A stretch of DNA of 64,000 nt from Parietichytrium sp. I65-24A (Eukaryota; Sar; Bigyra; Thraustochytrida; Thraustochytriidae): positions 1 through 64,000 of the forward strand of contig BLSF01000019.1 in assembly GCA_012862575.1 (NCBI GenBank), in the 5' to 3' direction. Within the stretch, counting starts at the first letter, position 1. Each line of letters starts with the position of its first letter. Both the position numbers and the translations under genes were made by a program. The notes under the pieces are model-generated. The model saw only the letters and a program-made list of their open reading frames with translations, made no database searches and had not been told where the DNA came from. Shown here one piece after another: positions 38,108-47,659 of the stretch.

Positions 38108-40494
38108 CCTTCAAATTCACTCCTGGGCACCCCCTCTGCGTACCCAGCAAGCGGACGCGGGCGGCTTCGATTTTCAAGCAGCGATGAACCTGACAGCTGT
38201 GTGAGCCCAGTTTCCTTCGCACTCTCGTCCCGCACTTCAACCTCTTCTGCCAAAACGTTGTCTTTCTTCTTCTTCGAACACGTGCAAGCCCCTTTCCTTC
38301 CTCGACCGCTCCGAAACTTCCAAATCTGTCTAATCTGAACAAGCAAGGAATTTTTGAACTGGCGCTCTCTATCTGCAGAGCGAGATCCTTCTCTCTCCTT
38401 GAGCCTTGGAAGAAAGGGTCAAGGAAAGGAGCAACGTACTTGCTGTTTGGCAGAGGCAGGCAGCAGAGACGTGTGGTCAGCTCTCATCAAACCACTCTTC
38501 TCGAAACTCACACTTGAGATGCGACTCAGCTGTCTCTCCTTTCACTTTCACTTTCACTTTCACTTTCGCTTTCGCTTTCACTTTCACTCCCGAGTTTAGC
38601 CGTGAAGTGCACTCTCACTCACCGTCAGTACTCAGAGTGAGTATTGCGCTGTAGTACCTCCCCGTCCTGAGTCTGAGTAGTCTGAGTACGGTAACTTGCA
38701 TTGGTGAGTGCAATTCAATAGTGCAATGGCATTTGACATTGGACTCGATCGAGTCTTTCACTTTTTGCTCTGAATTCTGCTCCCACCAACAGCAACAAAG
38801 TCAGTGTAGGTCAGTAGGAAAACTCTGCCTACTCTAGTGGCGAGAGTAGCGCTAGCTATCTAGGTATAGGTGTACCAGTACTCAGTACTGACTGTGAATA
38901 CCAGTACCACCAGCACTGCGAGAGTGAAAAGTGTTCACTGAAAGTAATGGTAAAAGAGATTGTGGACCTCCTTCTCCAGATCTGCAAAACTCACACAATT
39001 CCAAGTCTTTCGGAGTGCAGGGATAGATATTGGGGAGCTGGATGGAATGAGTCGCGCTGGAGGAACCCGGTACTGAGTAGTGATTACAGTTATTTATCTT
39101 ACGCAACGGCATTCGAGCATCTCCAGCAGCCCCAATTCACGGCCGATGAAGGTGGATGGATCACTTACAGTGACAAGAGATGGCTTCGAAGAGCTTTTCA
39201 TTTCAACGTGAGCGAGAATTCAGGGCTGGAGTAGGAACGCAGCGTGGTGAAACCCGGGCATACTGTACGAGTTGTATGCGACCCGCTTTCTCTTCCGAAC
39301 GAAATGAGCTTATCTCACTCCTTCCTCACTCTGCTCGGTGGCGGGGATGTTGGCGGACCTCTCTTCTCGTAACTGCCCCCTCGCCGATCGCATCCGCTCC
39401 GCACTCCTTGCAAACACTCTGCGAAACAAAATCCTCAAAATCCAATCGCGTGGACAGCGAGCGCTTTCACGAGCAACACCGCCGTCTGCCGCACCTGGGG
39501 TGCACAGGAGGATCTCATAGCATCGAGCTGCACAAGCAGCCACATGTCCAGTCCAACTTGTCTAGCGCTCGCCTGAAAAAAAAAATGGAAGACTGAAATT
39601 CTGAATTCTGATCCTGAAAGACTGAAAGACTGAAAGACTGAGCGAGAGAAAACATGGGCCAATTCCTTCTCCGTCCCTTGCAAAACCCTTCTAAACTCAG
39701 CGTGGCTCCTACTCCGCCATAGCGCGCGACTGCCCAGACTGCCCCTCCCCCTGCTCGACCAACATGCCACATCTGCTCTGAACATCTCGCATCCCCTCTA
39801 GGCGCCGTTTACGCCACCGTTTAAGGCCCTCTTTTCCCCGCAGCAGCGAGTGCCCCAGGCAGCGTTTATCACGGCGGACGTAGCCAGTGCTAGACAGAGA
39901 GCGCGCGGAGGATCGCCAAAGGACCCACACACTCCCCCCGCAAGGAAGAGCCTCGACACTCTCAACATCTTTCAACTCTATTTCATCTCTGGGCTTCTTT
40001 CTGAATGCTGCGCTGGAGAACGAGTAGGAGAGCCCACAACGTACGAAAAGAAGACAAGAAAAGCATTTCCCTTGACAGTGTTGGAGAGATGGGACGTAAA
40101 CTTCATTTCATGTCTTGCTCCTCGCTTAGAAGAGGAATGGGTTGAGCACTTGCAATTACTTTCCATCTTTCTTTATTTTTAAGAATAACATACCTAGGAA
40201 GATGAAGACCTGAAGATGAAGACAATTCCGGCAGTGAATTTTTTTGTAGTTGAAGAGTTAGTTACTCTTCAGTCAGGTGCTCAGCGAAGGTGAGACAATT
40301 GTGGTAGTACTGGTAGTACACTGACATGTTTTCGGGAATGTAACAGATCATCCCAGAACGCGCATCAAACTTGGCAGGAAGTGGAGCGCTCGTTAATTAT
40401 CTTGTTTTGGTTCGCTCATAATTAACTGTGAATTCTGAATTCTGCAAAAACATATGGGTATAGTGAGTTGCAATTCTGAGCAACAAAAGCGTGC
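38108..40494. other. 2.4 kb intergenic without a supported gene
   Basis: Promoter side of the SAM-TIR gene on the left and 3' flank of the IQ-WW gene on the right. Contains a (TTTCAC)n tract (38540-38588), GTAC patches (38625-38640, 38870-38905, 40299-40320), ACTGACTGTGA-type words and GAATTCTGAATTCTG near 40428-40443. Short frames here lack any family signal. Confidence 0.5.
38540..38588. repeat. (TTTCAC)n minisatellite
   Basis: Eight hexamer units, two of them TTTCGC. Resembles the longer tract at 10141-10276. Confidence 0.9.
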
Positions 40495-42348
40495 CTATGG
40501 CTCTTCCTCGTCTAGCTTGGAGAATGAGACGAGCTTACTATTGCTGAGGTCTTTGAGCAGCGTTGGTTTGTACCAGCTGGACTCACCTGTCACAGAGTTG
40601 ACGAAGTAAAGGTTCCCCTCTGAGTCCCGGGCCTTGATGATGGTGGAAAGCAGCAATTGTCGCACTTTTTCGCGGCCCCGCATTGCTCTGAATCGCCTTT
40701 GAACCATCAATGCGGCTTCGTTTTCGGTCAAGTCTGCGGCTTTCTTTCTTGGCGAGGATCTCACTTCTGCAGAAGAAGAAACACCTGTGAGTTTCGAAAG
40801 CGACATGAGCTTGCTATCGCTGAGGTCCTTGAGTAGGACCGGTTTATACCAACTTGACTCTCCAGTCGCAGAGTTGACGAAATATAGATTTCCGTCAGAG
40901 TCTCGAGCCTTGATGATAGTCGAGAGCAGCAGCTGTCTAACCTTTTCGCGGCCGCGCATAGCACGGAATCGCCTTTGAACCATAAGTGCTGCTTCGTCTT
41001 CCGTCAGGTCTGCGGCCTTGACTCTCGGAGTTGCCTTTTGGCTGGTTGTAGACTCGAGTTTGGAGAAGGACAAGAGCTTGCTGTTGCTGAGATCTTTCAG
41101 CAAGACTGGTTTGTACCAGCTTGACTCGCCAGTCTCGCGATTCACAAAGTAAACGTTCCCATCCGCGTCTTTCACCCTTGCAATTGTCGAGAGCAGCAGC
41201 TTTCGAACCTTTTCGCGGCCTCGCATAGCACGAAATCGCCTTTGAACCATCAAGGCGGCTTCGTCTTCCGTCAGGTCTGTTGCTTTGACTCTCGGAGTTG
41301 CCTTTTGGCTGGTTGTAGACTCGAGTTTGGAGAAGGACAAGAGCTTGCTGTTGCTGAGATCTTTCAGCAAGACTGGTTTGTACCAGCTTGACTCGCCAGT
41401 CTCGCGATTCACAAAGTAAACGTTCCCATCCGCATCTCTCACCCTTGCGATTGACGAGAGCAGCAGCTTTCGAACCTTTTCGCGGCCTCGCATAGCACGA
41501 AATCGCCTTTGAACCATCAAGGCGGCTTCGTCTTCCGTCAAGTCTGCAGCACGTTTTCTTGGGGACCGCTTCGCCTTGTCTTGAGCATGCGCATCTAGCT
41601 TGCCCCATGAGAGGAGCTTGCTGTCGCTCATGTCCTTGAGAAGCATGGGCTTGACGTAAGTTGCTGTGTTGGTGTCCCTGTTGACCCAGTAGAGATTTCC
41701 GTCCGCGTCCCTGGCTTTAACGATCGTGTCAAGAAGAACGCTTCTCAGCTGCTCTCTCGCTCTGCCGGCCCGGAACCGCCGTTGAACCATTAGAGCTGCT
41801 TCGTCTTCAGTCAAGTCTGCAGCACGCTTTCTCGGAGATCGCTTCATCTCAGCTTGGGCATGCGTTTCTAATTTACTCCACGAGATGAGCTTGCTGTCGC
41901 TCATGTCCTTGAGAAGCGTTGGCTTGACGTAAGTTGCTGTGTTGGTGTCCCTGTTGACCCAGTAGAGATTTCCGTCCGCGTCCCTGGCTTTAACGATCGT
42001 GTCAAGAAGAACGCTTCTCAGCTGCTCTCTCGCTCTGCCGGCCCGGAACCGACGTTGAACCATTAGAGCTGCTTCATCTTCAGTCAAGTCTGCAGCACGC
42101 TTTCTTGGGGACCGCTTCGCCTTGTCTTGAGCCTGTGTATCTAGCTTGCCCCACGAGATGAGCTTGCTATCGCTCATGTCTTTGAGAAGCGTGGGCTTGC
42201 TATAAGTTGCCGTATTGGTGTCCTTGTTCACCCAGTAGAGGGTTCCATCTGCGTCCCTGGCTTTAACTATCGTTGAGAGAAGCATGCGGCGGAGCTGTTC
42301 GCGCACCCTGACTGCCCTAAATCTCCGCTGGACCATGAGGGCGGCTTC
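40495..42348 (-). repeat. young tandem array of ~270-bp coding repeats
   Basis: The last seven IQ-WW units (about 267-276 bp each). Units 10 and 11 are almost identical in DNA as well as protein, as are 12 and 13, and 14 and 15 are very close, which points to recent duplication or gene conversion. Older units 1-8 upstream (to about 44400) have drifted. Confidence 0.88.
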
Positions 42349-45300
42349 CGCCTCCGACATTGTTTCAGCAGATTTAAAAATCCCCATAGCTTTCTTTTGT
42401 TCGGTGAGTTGCTTGTTCTTCCTACTCCGAGGAGATAGAACCTCAACGTTCGCCAGGCAGGAGGGCTTTGTCCAGGACGAGGAACCCGTCACCACGTTAA
42501 AATAATATTCATTGCCATCTTCGTCCACAGCCTTTTCAACACAACAGAGAAGCATCTTCCGCACCCGATCGCGGGCAACTTTTCTCCGATACATGGCTTG
42601 AAGCGCGCTTGCAGCCTCTTCAGGTGACTCATATGTCCTTGGTGTTCGCTTCCTTTGCGGCCCGCTACCGAGCTCCTTGAAAGAGGAGATGGCAGATTGG
42701 GAAACGTCGCGGAGGAGGGTGGGTAAAGCCCACGTGGTCTTTCCAGTGGTTTTGTCGATATAATACAGATTCCCGTCGTCGTCTCTTGCTTTTGTGATTG
42801 CGGCAAGCAGCATAGCCCGAATCTTGTTCCGAGCTCTTCTCGATCGAAATTGGCGCTGCACCATGAGAGCCGCCTCGTCCTCCGAGAGTAAATCGCAGGT
42901 CTTGAACCTGCCCTCTTGCTTTTTCTTTTCTACTTTAGCGAGTCGCATTCGGGATCTTGGCGTCAATATCTTGCTGCCAGAGACAAAATTAGAGCTCCAG
43001 GACACTACTCCTGTTTTTGTATTGTAATAGTACCACTGCTTTTGCTCCTCATCATAGTGTTTCTCTACCTGCAGCAGCAGAATCTGTTCCAGCTTTTGAA
43101 GCGCTTTTTTTCGCCTGTATAGACCTTGCACAGCTATTGCAGCTTCTTCAGCATTTTGAAATGTGCGTTTTGTCTTCTTCGGTTGTGCATCGATGGGTTC
43201 CGCCGGGTCAAAGCTGCGAACGGAGTCTGTACGCATAAAATTTGGAAGGTTCCACATTGTTGCACCCGTCACAGTGTTGTAAAAGTACACTTTCCCGGTA
43301 CTCGGATCTCGGATTTTCCTCAAAAGCGACGCGACCATGCGCTGATACTGCCTCAACGTCGCTTTCGCGCGGAAACGCCGCTGGATCATCAATGCTGCAT
43401 CTGCTTCGGAAAGCTGCGCCGCAGTCTTATACAGCCCATTTTCCTTTTTGTACTCGAGATGAGCTCTTCGCTGACGCGATCGAGGCGTTAGAATTTGATC
43501 CGATCGTAATTGACCAGGCAGCGACCATGAGACCTCATTTGTCTTTTTGTTCAAAAAGTAATACTTGCCCGTGGACTCATCAAAGTACTTTTCAATGTGA
43601 CACAACAAGAGTTGCCTAAATCTGTCTCTGGCCTTCTTGCGTCGGTACATTCCTTGAAGAGCGGTTGCAGCTTCTTCCGCATTGCTGTACTGTCGCTTTG
43701 CTTTCGCGGCAGTGGGGGTGAATTCTTGCACTTTGCCAGCGAGACCGGAAGAGTGTAGCAAAACAGGAGCTTGCCAAGACGTTTGCCCTGTTTGCAAGTT
43801 AAAGAAATAAACTTTACCGGTGTCTTTGTCCACCACTTTGCGGGTAACCTGTAACAGAATGGACTCTATCCGTCGTCTGCAAACCTTGGCGCGATATCTG
43901 CCTTGGATCATCCTCGCCGCTTCGTGAGGCGAGAGGTTGTCTTTGGATTTGAACCTTCCTTCCACCTTTTTCAAGTGAATGTCTGCTTTCTTGGACCTTG
44001 TGCGCGGAGTGTACACCTTGTCCTCGGTGAGGAACGCTGGGCAATGCCATGTGGTTGTCTTGGTTTGAACATTGTAATAATACACCTTGCCTGATTTCGG
44101 GTCCGTTCGTTTTTCAACACATGTCAAGAGCAAGTCAACAATAAGTCTCCTAGCCTTCCTCTTTCTCCACAGGCCTTGAAGCCGTCTTGCGGCGTCGGAC
44201 CTATTCATTAATTTTTTCGCCTTTAGAAAGACCAAGGGGGCGTTTTCGAGGAGTTGGCCGGTTATGCGATTGCAAAAATACTCTTTCCCGTCCACTGGAT
44301 CGCGCAAGGTTCTAAACGTTGACTTTACAAGTTCGGCAAATTTCCGCTTGCCTTCGCGAGCTCTCCACAAATTCTGCAAGATCAGCGCGGCTTGGTCGTC
44401 TGTGTAGGATTTGGGCAGCTTTTTCCGAAACTTTTGAAGAGTGGAAGCATCCTGGTCGTATTGCACATTAGCATTTGAAATCTTAGCCACAAACTCGTCA
44501 GACAACTTTGCCTCCTTGGTGAGGTGCGTAATACCTTTGATCTCCCCAAGCGCTCGCTCCCCGTGCGATATGTTTCTTTCCAACTGCAAGCGGTTCATGT
44601 GTTGGTGCCAGGTCTCCTTTACAGGCGCGGGAGCTTTCTCGATTGCCACAAAATTATGCTCAACGCGGAACGGAGGGTGCATGGCTTTAAAGCAATCGTC
44701 ACAAAAATTGCCCTGCATGAGTTTGTCAAACTTTATACAGCTATAGCACTTGAAGGTCGCCGGCGTGCCAGCCTTGCAGTGGGTATTAAAATTGCACACA
44801 TGTTCAAAATCAGCTCTTTTGGCCATGAAATTCAATACAGCGTACCCCTTCCTCTCCCGCTTGTCAGAGTCCTGCTCAGCCTGCGCTCGAATGTCAACTT
44901 CGTGAGAGGATTGACCTAGTAATAAAGAAACCCTCTTGCTACGAGCTGGATTGCTCTCAAAAGCATGTCTCCGCTTGCGCGTTGCCTGTCTCGCAATTTG
45001 CTTGGAGACTTGTGGAAACAAAGCAACATTTCGCCTTTGCCCGAGCAGAGCCTGGCCATCCTTTGGCCCGGGATTCTGCTCCCCTTGGTCCTCCTCCTCC
45101 GGTCCTCCGAGACCCTTGTCGGGCACAACAGTCCCATTGTTGCTCTCGCTGATGAGCTTCCTTTTCCGTTCAATCCACTCTGTCTGCTGCGCTCTCTTGG
45201 CCTCAAACTCCTTCTTGCGCAGGAGAGTCGTCCCGATCAGATCGTACTTGGCCCGCACCTGCCGTTTGTGCAGCGCCCTCCTGGCATTTTCAGACTCCCC

Positions 45301-45363
45301 CACAGCGGCAGCAGTTGTCCCTCTGCTTGGCAAGGTCGCCTCGAAGGCGGGTGAGTTTTCCAT
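40495..45363 (-). CDS. giant B-box protein with 15 tandem IQ-WW repeats
   Basis: 1622 aa in one exon. The first 180 residues are charged and helical. Residues 188-238 hold Cys/His pairs (HVCNFNTHC, CYSC, CDDCF, HPPFRVEH) like a B-box zinc finger. From about residue 322 to the end come 15 repeats of 85-92 aa. Each starts with an IQ-like motif (AALMVQRRFRAMRGREKVR), expected to bind calmodulin or a myosin-type light chain. Each then has a WW-like strand pair (GNVYFVNRETGESSWYKP), expected to bind Pro-rich peptides. The first conserved Trp of the WW fold is missing in all repeats, and in repeats 9-11 the second is Tyr (TATYVKP), so ligand binding is uncertain. Repeats 1-8 are diverged; 9-15 are close copies. 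Likely a cytoskeletal or signalling scaffold. Confidence 0.88.
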   Translation of the reverse strand: MENSPAFEATLPSRGTTAAAVGESENARRALHKRQVRAKYDLIGTTLLRKKEFEAKRAQQTEWIERKRKLISESNNGTVVPDKGLGGPEEEDQGEQNPGPKDGQALLGQRRNVALFPQVSKQIARQATRKRRHAFESNPARSKRVSLLLGQSSHEVDIRAQAEQDSDKRERKGYAVLNFMAKRADFEHVCNFNTHCKAGTPATFKCYSCIKFDKLMQGNFCDDCFKAMHPPFRVEHNFVAIEKAPAPVKETWHQHMNRLQLERNISHGERALGEIKGITHLTKEAKLSDEFVAKISNANVQYDQDASTLQKFRKKLPKSYTDDQAALILQNLWRAREGKRKFAELVKSTFRTLRDPVDGKEYFCNRITGQLLENAPLVFLKAKKLMNRSDAARRLQGLWRKRKARRLIVDLLLTCVEKRTDPKSGKVYYYNVQTKTTTWHCPAFLTEDKVYTPRTRSKKADIHLKKVEGRFKSKDNLSPHEAARMIQGRYRAKVCRRRIESILLQVTRKVVDKDTGKVYFFNLQTGQTSWQAPVLLHSSGLAGKVQEFTPTAAKAKRQYSNAEEAATALQGMYRRKKARDRFRQLLLCHIEKYFDESTGKYYFLNKKTNEVSWSLPGQLRSDQILTPRSRQRRAHLEYKKENGLYKTAAQLSEADAALMIQRRFRAKATLRQYQRMVASLLRKIRDPSTGKVYFYNTVTGATMWNLPNFMRTDSVRSFDPAEPIDAQPKKTKRTFQNAEEAAIAVQGLYRRKKALQKLEQILLLQVEKHYDEEQKQWYYYNTKTGVVSWSSNFVSGSKILTPRSRMRLAKVEKKKQEGRFKTCDLLSEDEAALMVQRQFRSRRARNKIRAMLLAAITKARDDDGNLYYIDKTTGKTTWALPTLLRDVSQSAISSFKELGSGPQRKRTPRTYESPEEAASALQAMYRRKVARDRVRKMLLCCVEKAVDEDGNEYYFNVVTGSSSWTKPSCLANVEVLSPRSRKNKQLTEQKKAMGIFKSAETMSEAEAALMVQRRFRAVRVREQLRRMLLSTIVKARDADGTLYWVNKDTNTATYSKPTLLKDMSDSKLISWGKLDTQAQDKAKRSPRKRAADLTEDEAALMVQRRFRAGRAREQLRSVLLDTIVKARDADGNLYWVNRDTNTATYVKPTLLKDMSDSKLISWSKLETHAQAEMKRSPRKRAADLTEDEAALMVQRRFRAGRAREQLRSVLLDTIVKARDADGNLYWVNRDTNTATYVKPMLLKDMSDSKLLSWGKLDAHAQDKAKRSPRKRAADLTEDEAALMVQRRFRAMRGREKVRKLLLSSIARVRDADGNVYFVNRETGESSWYKPVLLKDLSNSKLLSFSKLESTTSQKATPRVKATDLTEDEAALMVQRRFRAMRGREKVRKLLLSTIARVKDADGNVYFVNRETGESSWYKPVLLKDLSNSKLLSFSKLESTTSQKATPRVKAADLTEDEAALMVQRRFRAMRGREKVRQLLLSTIIKARDSDGNLYFVNSATGESSWYKPVLLKDLSDSKLMSLSKLTGVSSSAEVRSSPRKKAADLTENEAALMVQRRFRAMRGREKVRQLLLSTIIKARDSEGNLYFVNSVTGESSWYKPTLLKDLSNSKLVSFSKLDEEEP

Positions 45364-45916
45364 CAGAGCATCTCTCCCGGCCTCTCAAGGATGCATGCAA
45401 ACTCAGACTCAAACTCAAATTCAAACTCAAACTCTGCTCCCTGCTCCTTTGTCGCAGCGTCGCGTTCGCTTCCTCTTGGCCTCCGCAAACCGTTCTGTCA
45501 CCACCCAACCGAGTGCACTAAGCCATTCGCGATACCCGCGATCCGTTGGAGACTACCAGACTACCAGGCGCCTGGGGGGCATATCGCAACCGCAGCAATC
45601 ATCGTAGCGCATGCATCACTCATCTCCGGTGGGTGGTACTAGAGAACAACGAGCAGATCGCGCAGAATGTGGTATAATACGTGCTCTCTAACCCCGCCCG
45701 GACGCTGGCGTGCTGAGTCAGTCGCCCGCAGTGTGTGTCCTAGAGAAAGAGAGAAAGCGAGAAAGAGAGAATTGAGAAAGAGAGAGAGAAGTAAAGAGTT
45801 GAAGAGGTCAAGAGGTAAAGAGGAGGACGGGGAATAGGGAAAGTGCGAGAGAAGAAGAGTCGGGGAATAGCGGCGTGGTGCGGAAGAATATAGCGGGTGG
45901 CGAACGAAAGGCAAGA
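45364..45916. promoter_or_regulatory. shared divergent promoter region of the two IQ-WW genes
   Basis: 553 bp between the two start codons. It contains a CAAACT-type repeat (45398-45434) in the leader of the minus-strand gene and a purine-rich (GA)n leader (about 45740-45860) before the plus-strand gene. No TATA motif in a convincing position. Confidence 0.6.
45398..45434. repeat. (CAAACT)n repeat in 5' leader
   Basis: About six imperfect hexamers just upstream of the start codon of the B-box/IQ-WW gene. Confidence 0.8.
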
Positions 45917-47548
45917 ATGTCAATGGAGGAGGATGCTGCGGCCATCAAGTTGCAAGGCTTGTTCCGCACGCGGCGCGCTCGTGCTCAGGTGCGCAAGATG
46001 GTGCAGCTGACCGTGGAGAGGCTGTATGATGAAGGGAGCGGGGCGTACTACTATTACAACACAAAGACCGGGGAAAGCTCGTGGGTCAAGCCGGCGATGA
46101 TGAAGGATGAGACGGATCTCCTCACGCCGAGGGCGCGAAAGAGGATGGAAAAGCAAGAGGACAAACGCGCGAAAGGGCTGCTCAAATCGGCGGCCGATAT
46201 GAGCCCAGACGAAGCGGCGCGGTTTGTGCAGGGCCTGTTTCGCACACGCGTGGCTCGGAGGCGATTAAAGGAGCTGATCAATAATGTATTTCAGAAGAAC
46301 TATGATGAGGAAGGGAACGCTTACTATTACAACACGAAAACCGGCGAATCGAGCTGGGACAAGCCGCTGCTCCTCGGGAACGAGGATTTGGCGTGCGAGC
46401 AATATGGTGGAATCGCGGAAGAAAAGCAGGATACTATGTGGGCAACGGAAGGCTATGAGAGACGGCACCTGGCGGAGGCCAAACAAGACACTGCCGAGTC
46501 TCGCGAGGATCTGGCAGCCCGGGCGAAACGAAGACAAGAGGCAGGAGCGCGCGACGTGGCTGCCTTCTTGGCGCACTATGACCTGAGCAGCCTACTGGAC
46601 ACGCTGCTTGCGGAAGGTTTTGACGACATTGAGGCCATCTGTGCCATGCAATTGGGAGATGTCCGAGAGCTTGGGCTGAAGAAGAGACACCAAAAGGCCT
46701 TGTACGAAGCCGTGGAGGCGTACAAGAAGCACAACAATATTTTGGACCCGTTCGCGGAGCATTCAGAGGACGAGGATGGGGTAGCAGACGCGGAGGACGG
46801 AGACGCCAGCTCGGACGATGACGATGAGCAGAAGAGGCAGCTGAATGGGAAGAGAGGGTCGAAAAAGTCCAGCAGAAGCCTTACATTCAGTGTGGCTCCG
46901 GAGGGCAAGGACGATGACAGAGAAGACGACGACGACGACAACGATGGCGGCGGTGTGGACGTAGAGGGTAAAGCTGGGGAGTTTGAAAAGAATGCCAGTT
47001 CCAAGAAACTGAAAAAGACGGGGAAGTCGGTCTCATTCGCTGCATCTCAGGCCGCTTCCAGTGACGCAGGAAGCAACCCAGAGTCCGAGAGCGACGAGTC
47101 CGAGTCCGGGTCCGACTCTGACGACAGCATGCGTGGAGTCGATGAGATCCTTGGGGTGCACATTGAGAGTGTGTTTCCTGGAGACGGGAAGAATTTCGCT
47201 CGCAAGGGCCAGTTCATTCTGGTCCACTATGTAGCAAGTCTCGCCTCGAGCGGGAAGGTTTTCCAAAGCAGCCGCAAAGTGGGCCGGCCTTTCGACTTTT
47301 TGGTCGGTGCCCGCCACGTCATTGCCGGTTTAGACAAGGCCGTGCGTAAACTTTCGCGCGGCGAGCGCGCAGTGATAACCGTCCAGCCTGAAATGGCATA
47401 CGGAGCGAAGGGCCGTCCTCCCGTGGTCCCTCCAAACGCAGTGCTCCGCTTCGAGGTTGAGTTTATCGACAACTATTTCGCCCCCGTTGGAGAGCTCTTG
47501 GGTGAGTCTGCCTCCGACGCGGACTCTGACACCGAGGCAGTGGCGTGA
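45917..47548 (+). CDS. IQ-WW-IQ-WW-SAM-FKBP peptidyl-prolyl isomerase
   Basis: 543 aa from the ATG at 45917. Two IQ-WW units (about 5-60 and 97-150) are homologous to the repeats of the divergent neighbour. A SAM-like domain lies at about 212-271 (VAAFLAHYDLSSLLDTLLAE...LGDVRELGLKKRHQKALYEA). A long Asp/Glu/Ser/Lys-rich linker (280-405) follows, then an FKBP domain at 410-518. Compared with human FKBP12, the core PEMAYGAKG...VVPPNAVLRFEVEFID is kept including the active-site Tyr, but the Asp of FDSSR is Gln (VFQSSR) and the pocket Trp is Leu (GLDKA). FK506 binding and isomerase rate may therefore be reduced. Acidic linker followed by FKBP recalls nuclear FKBPs. The conserved first WW Trp is missing, as in the neighbour. 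Stop lies 111 bp before the next gene. Confidence 0.88.
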   Translation: MSMEEDAAAIKLQGLFRTRRARAQVRKMVQLTVERLYDEGSGAYYYYNTKTGESSWVKPAMMKDETDLLTPRARKRMEKQEDKRAKGLLKSAADMSPDEAARFVQGLFRTRVARRRLKELINNVFQKNYDEEGNAYYYNTKTGESSWDKPLLLGNEDLACEQYGGIAEEKQDTMWATEGYERRHLAEAKQDTAESREDLAARAKRRQEAGARDVAAFLAHYDLSSLLDTLLAEGFDDIEAICAMQLGDVRELGLKKRHQKALYEAVEAYKKHNNILDPFAEHSEDEDGVADAEDGDASSDDDDEQKRQLNGKRGSKKSSRSLTFSVAPEGKDDDREDDDDDNDGGGVDVEGKAGEFEKNASSKKLKKTGKSVSFAASQAASSDAGSNPESESDESESGSDSDDSMRGVDEILGVHIESVFPGDGKNFARKGQFILVHYVASLASSGKVFQSSRKVGRPFDFLVGARHVIAGLDKAVRKLSRGERAVITVQPEMAYGAKGRPPVVPPNAVLRFEVEFIDNYFAPVGELLGESASDADSDTEAVA

Positions 47549-47659
47549 TAGGGCAGTCTTACGGGAGTCATTTCAACGTTGCGCAGCTTGTCGGCCTCCA
47601 GACCTCTTGGCACCGTGGTGTTGTCACCGCATTGAGGTTGTGACCTCGTGGCTGTAGAA

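Noticed and set aside
41000-41608. 223-codon repetitive frame antisense/offset to the IQ-WW repeats
   Set aside because: Its apparent repeats are the shadow of the tandem IQ-WW units read in another frame.
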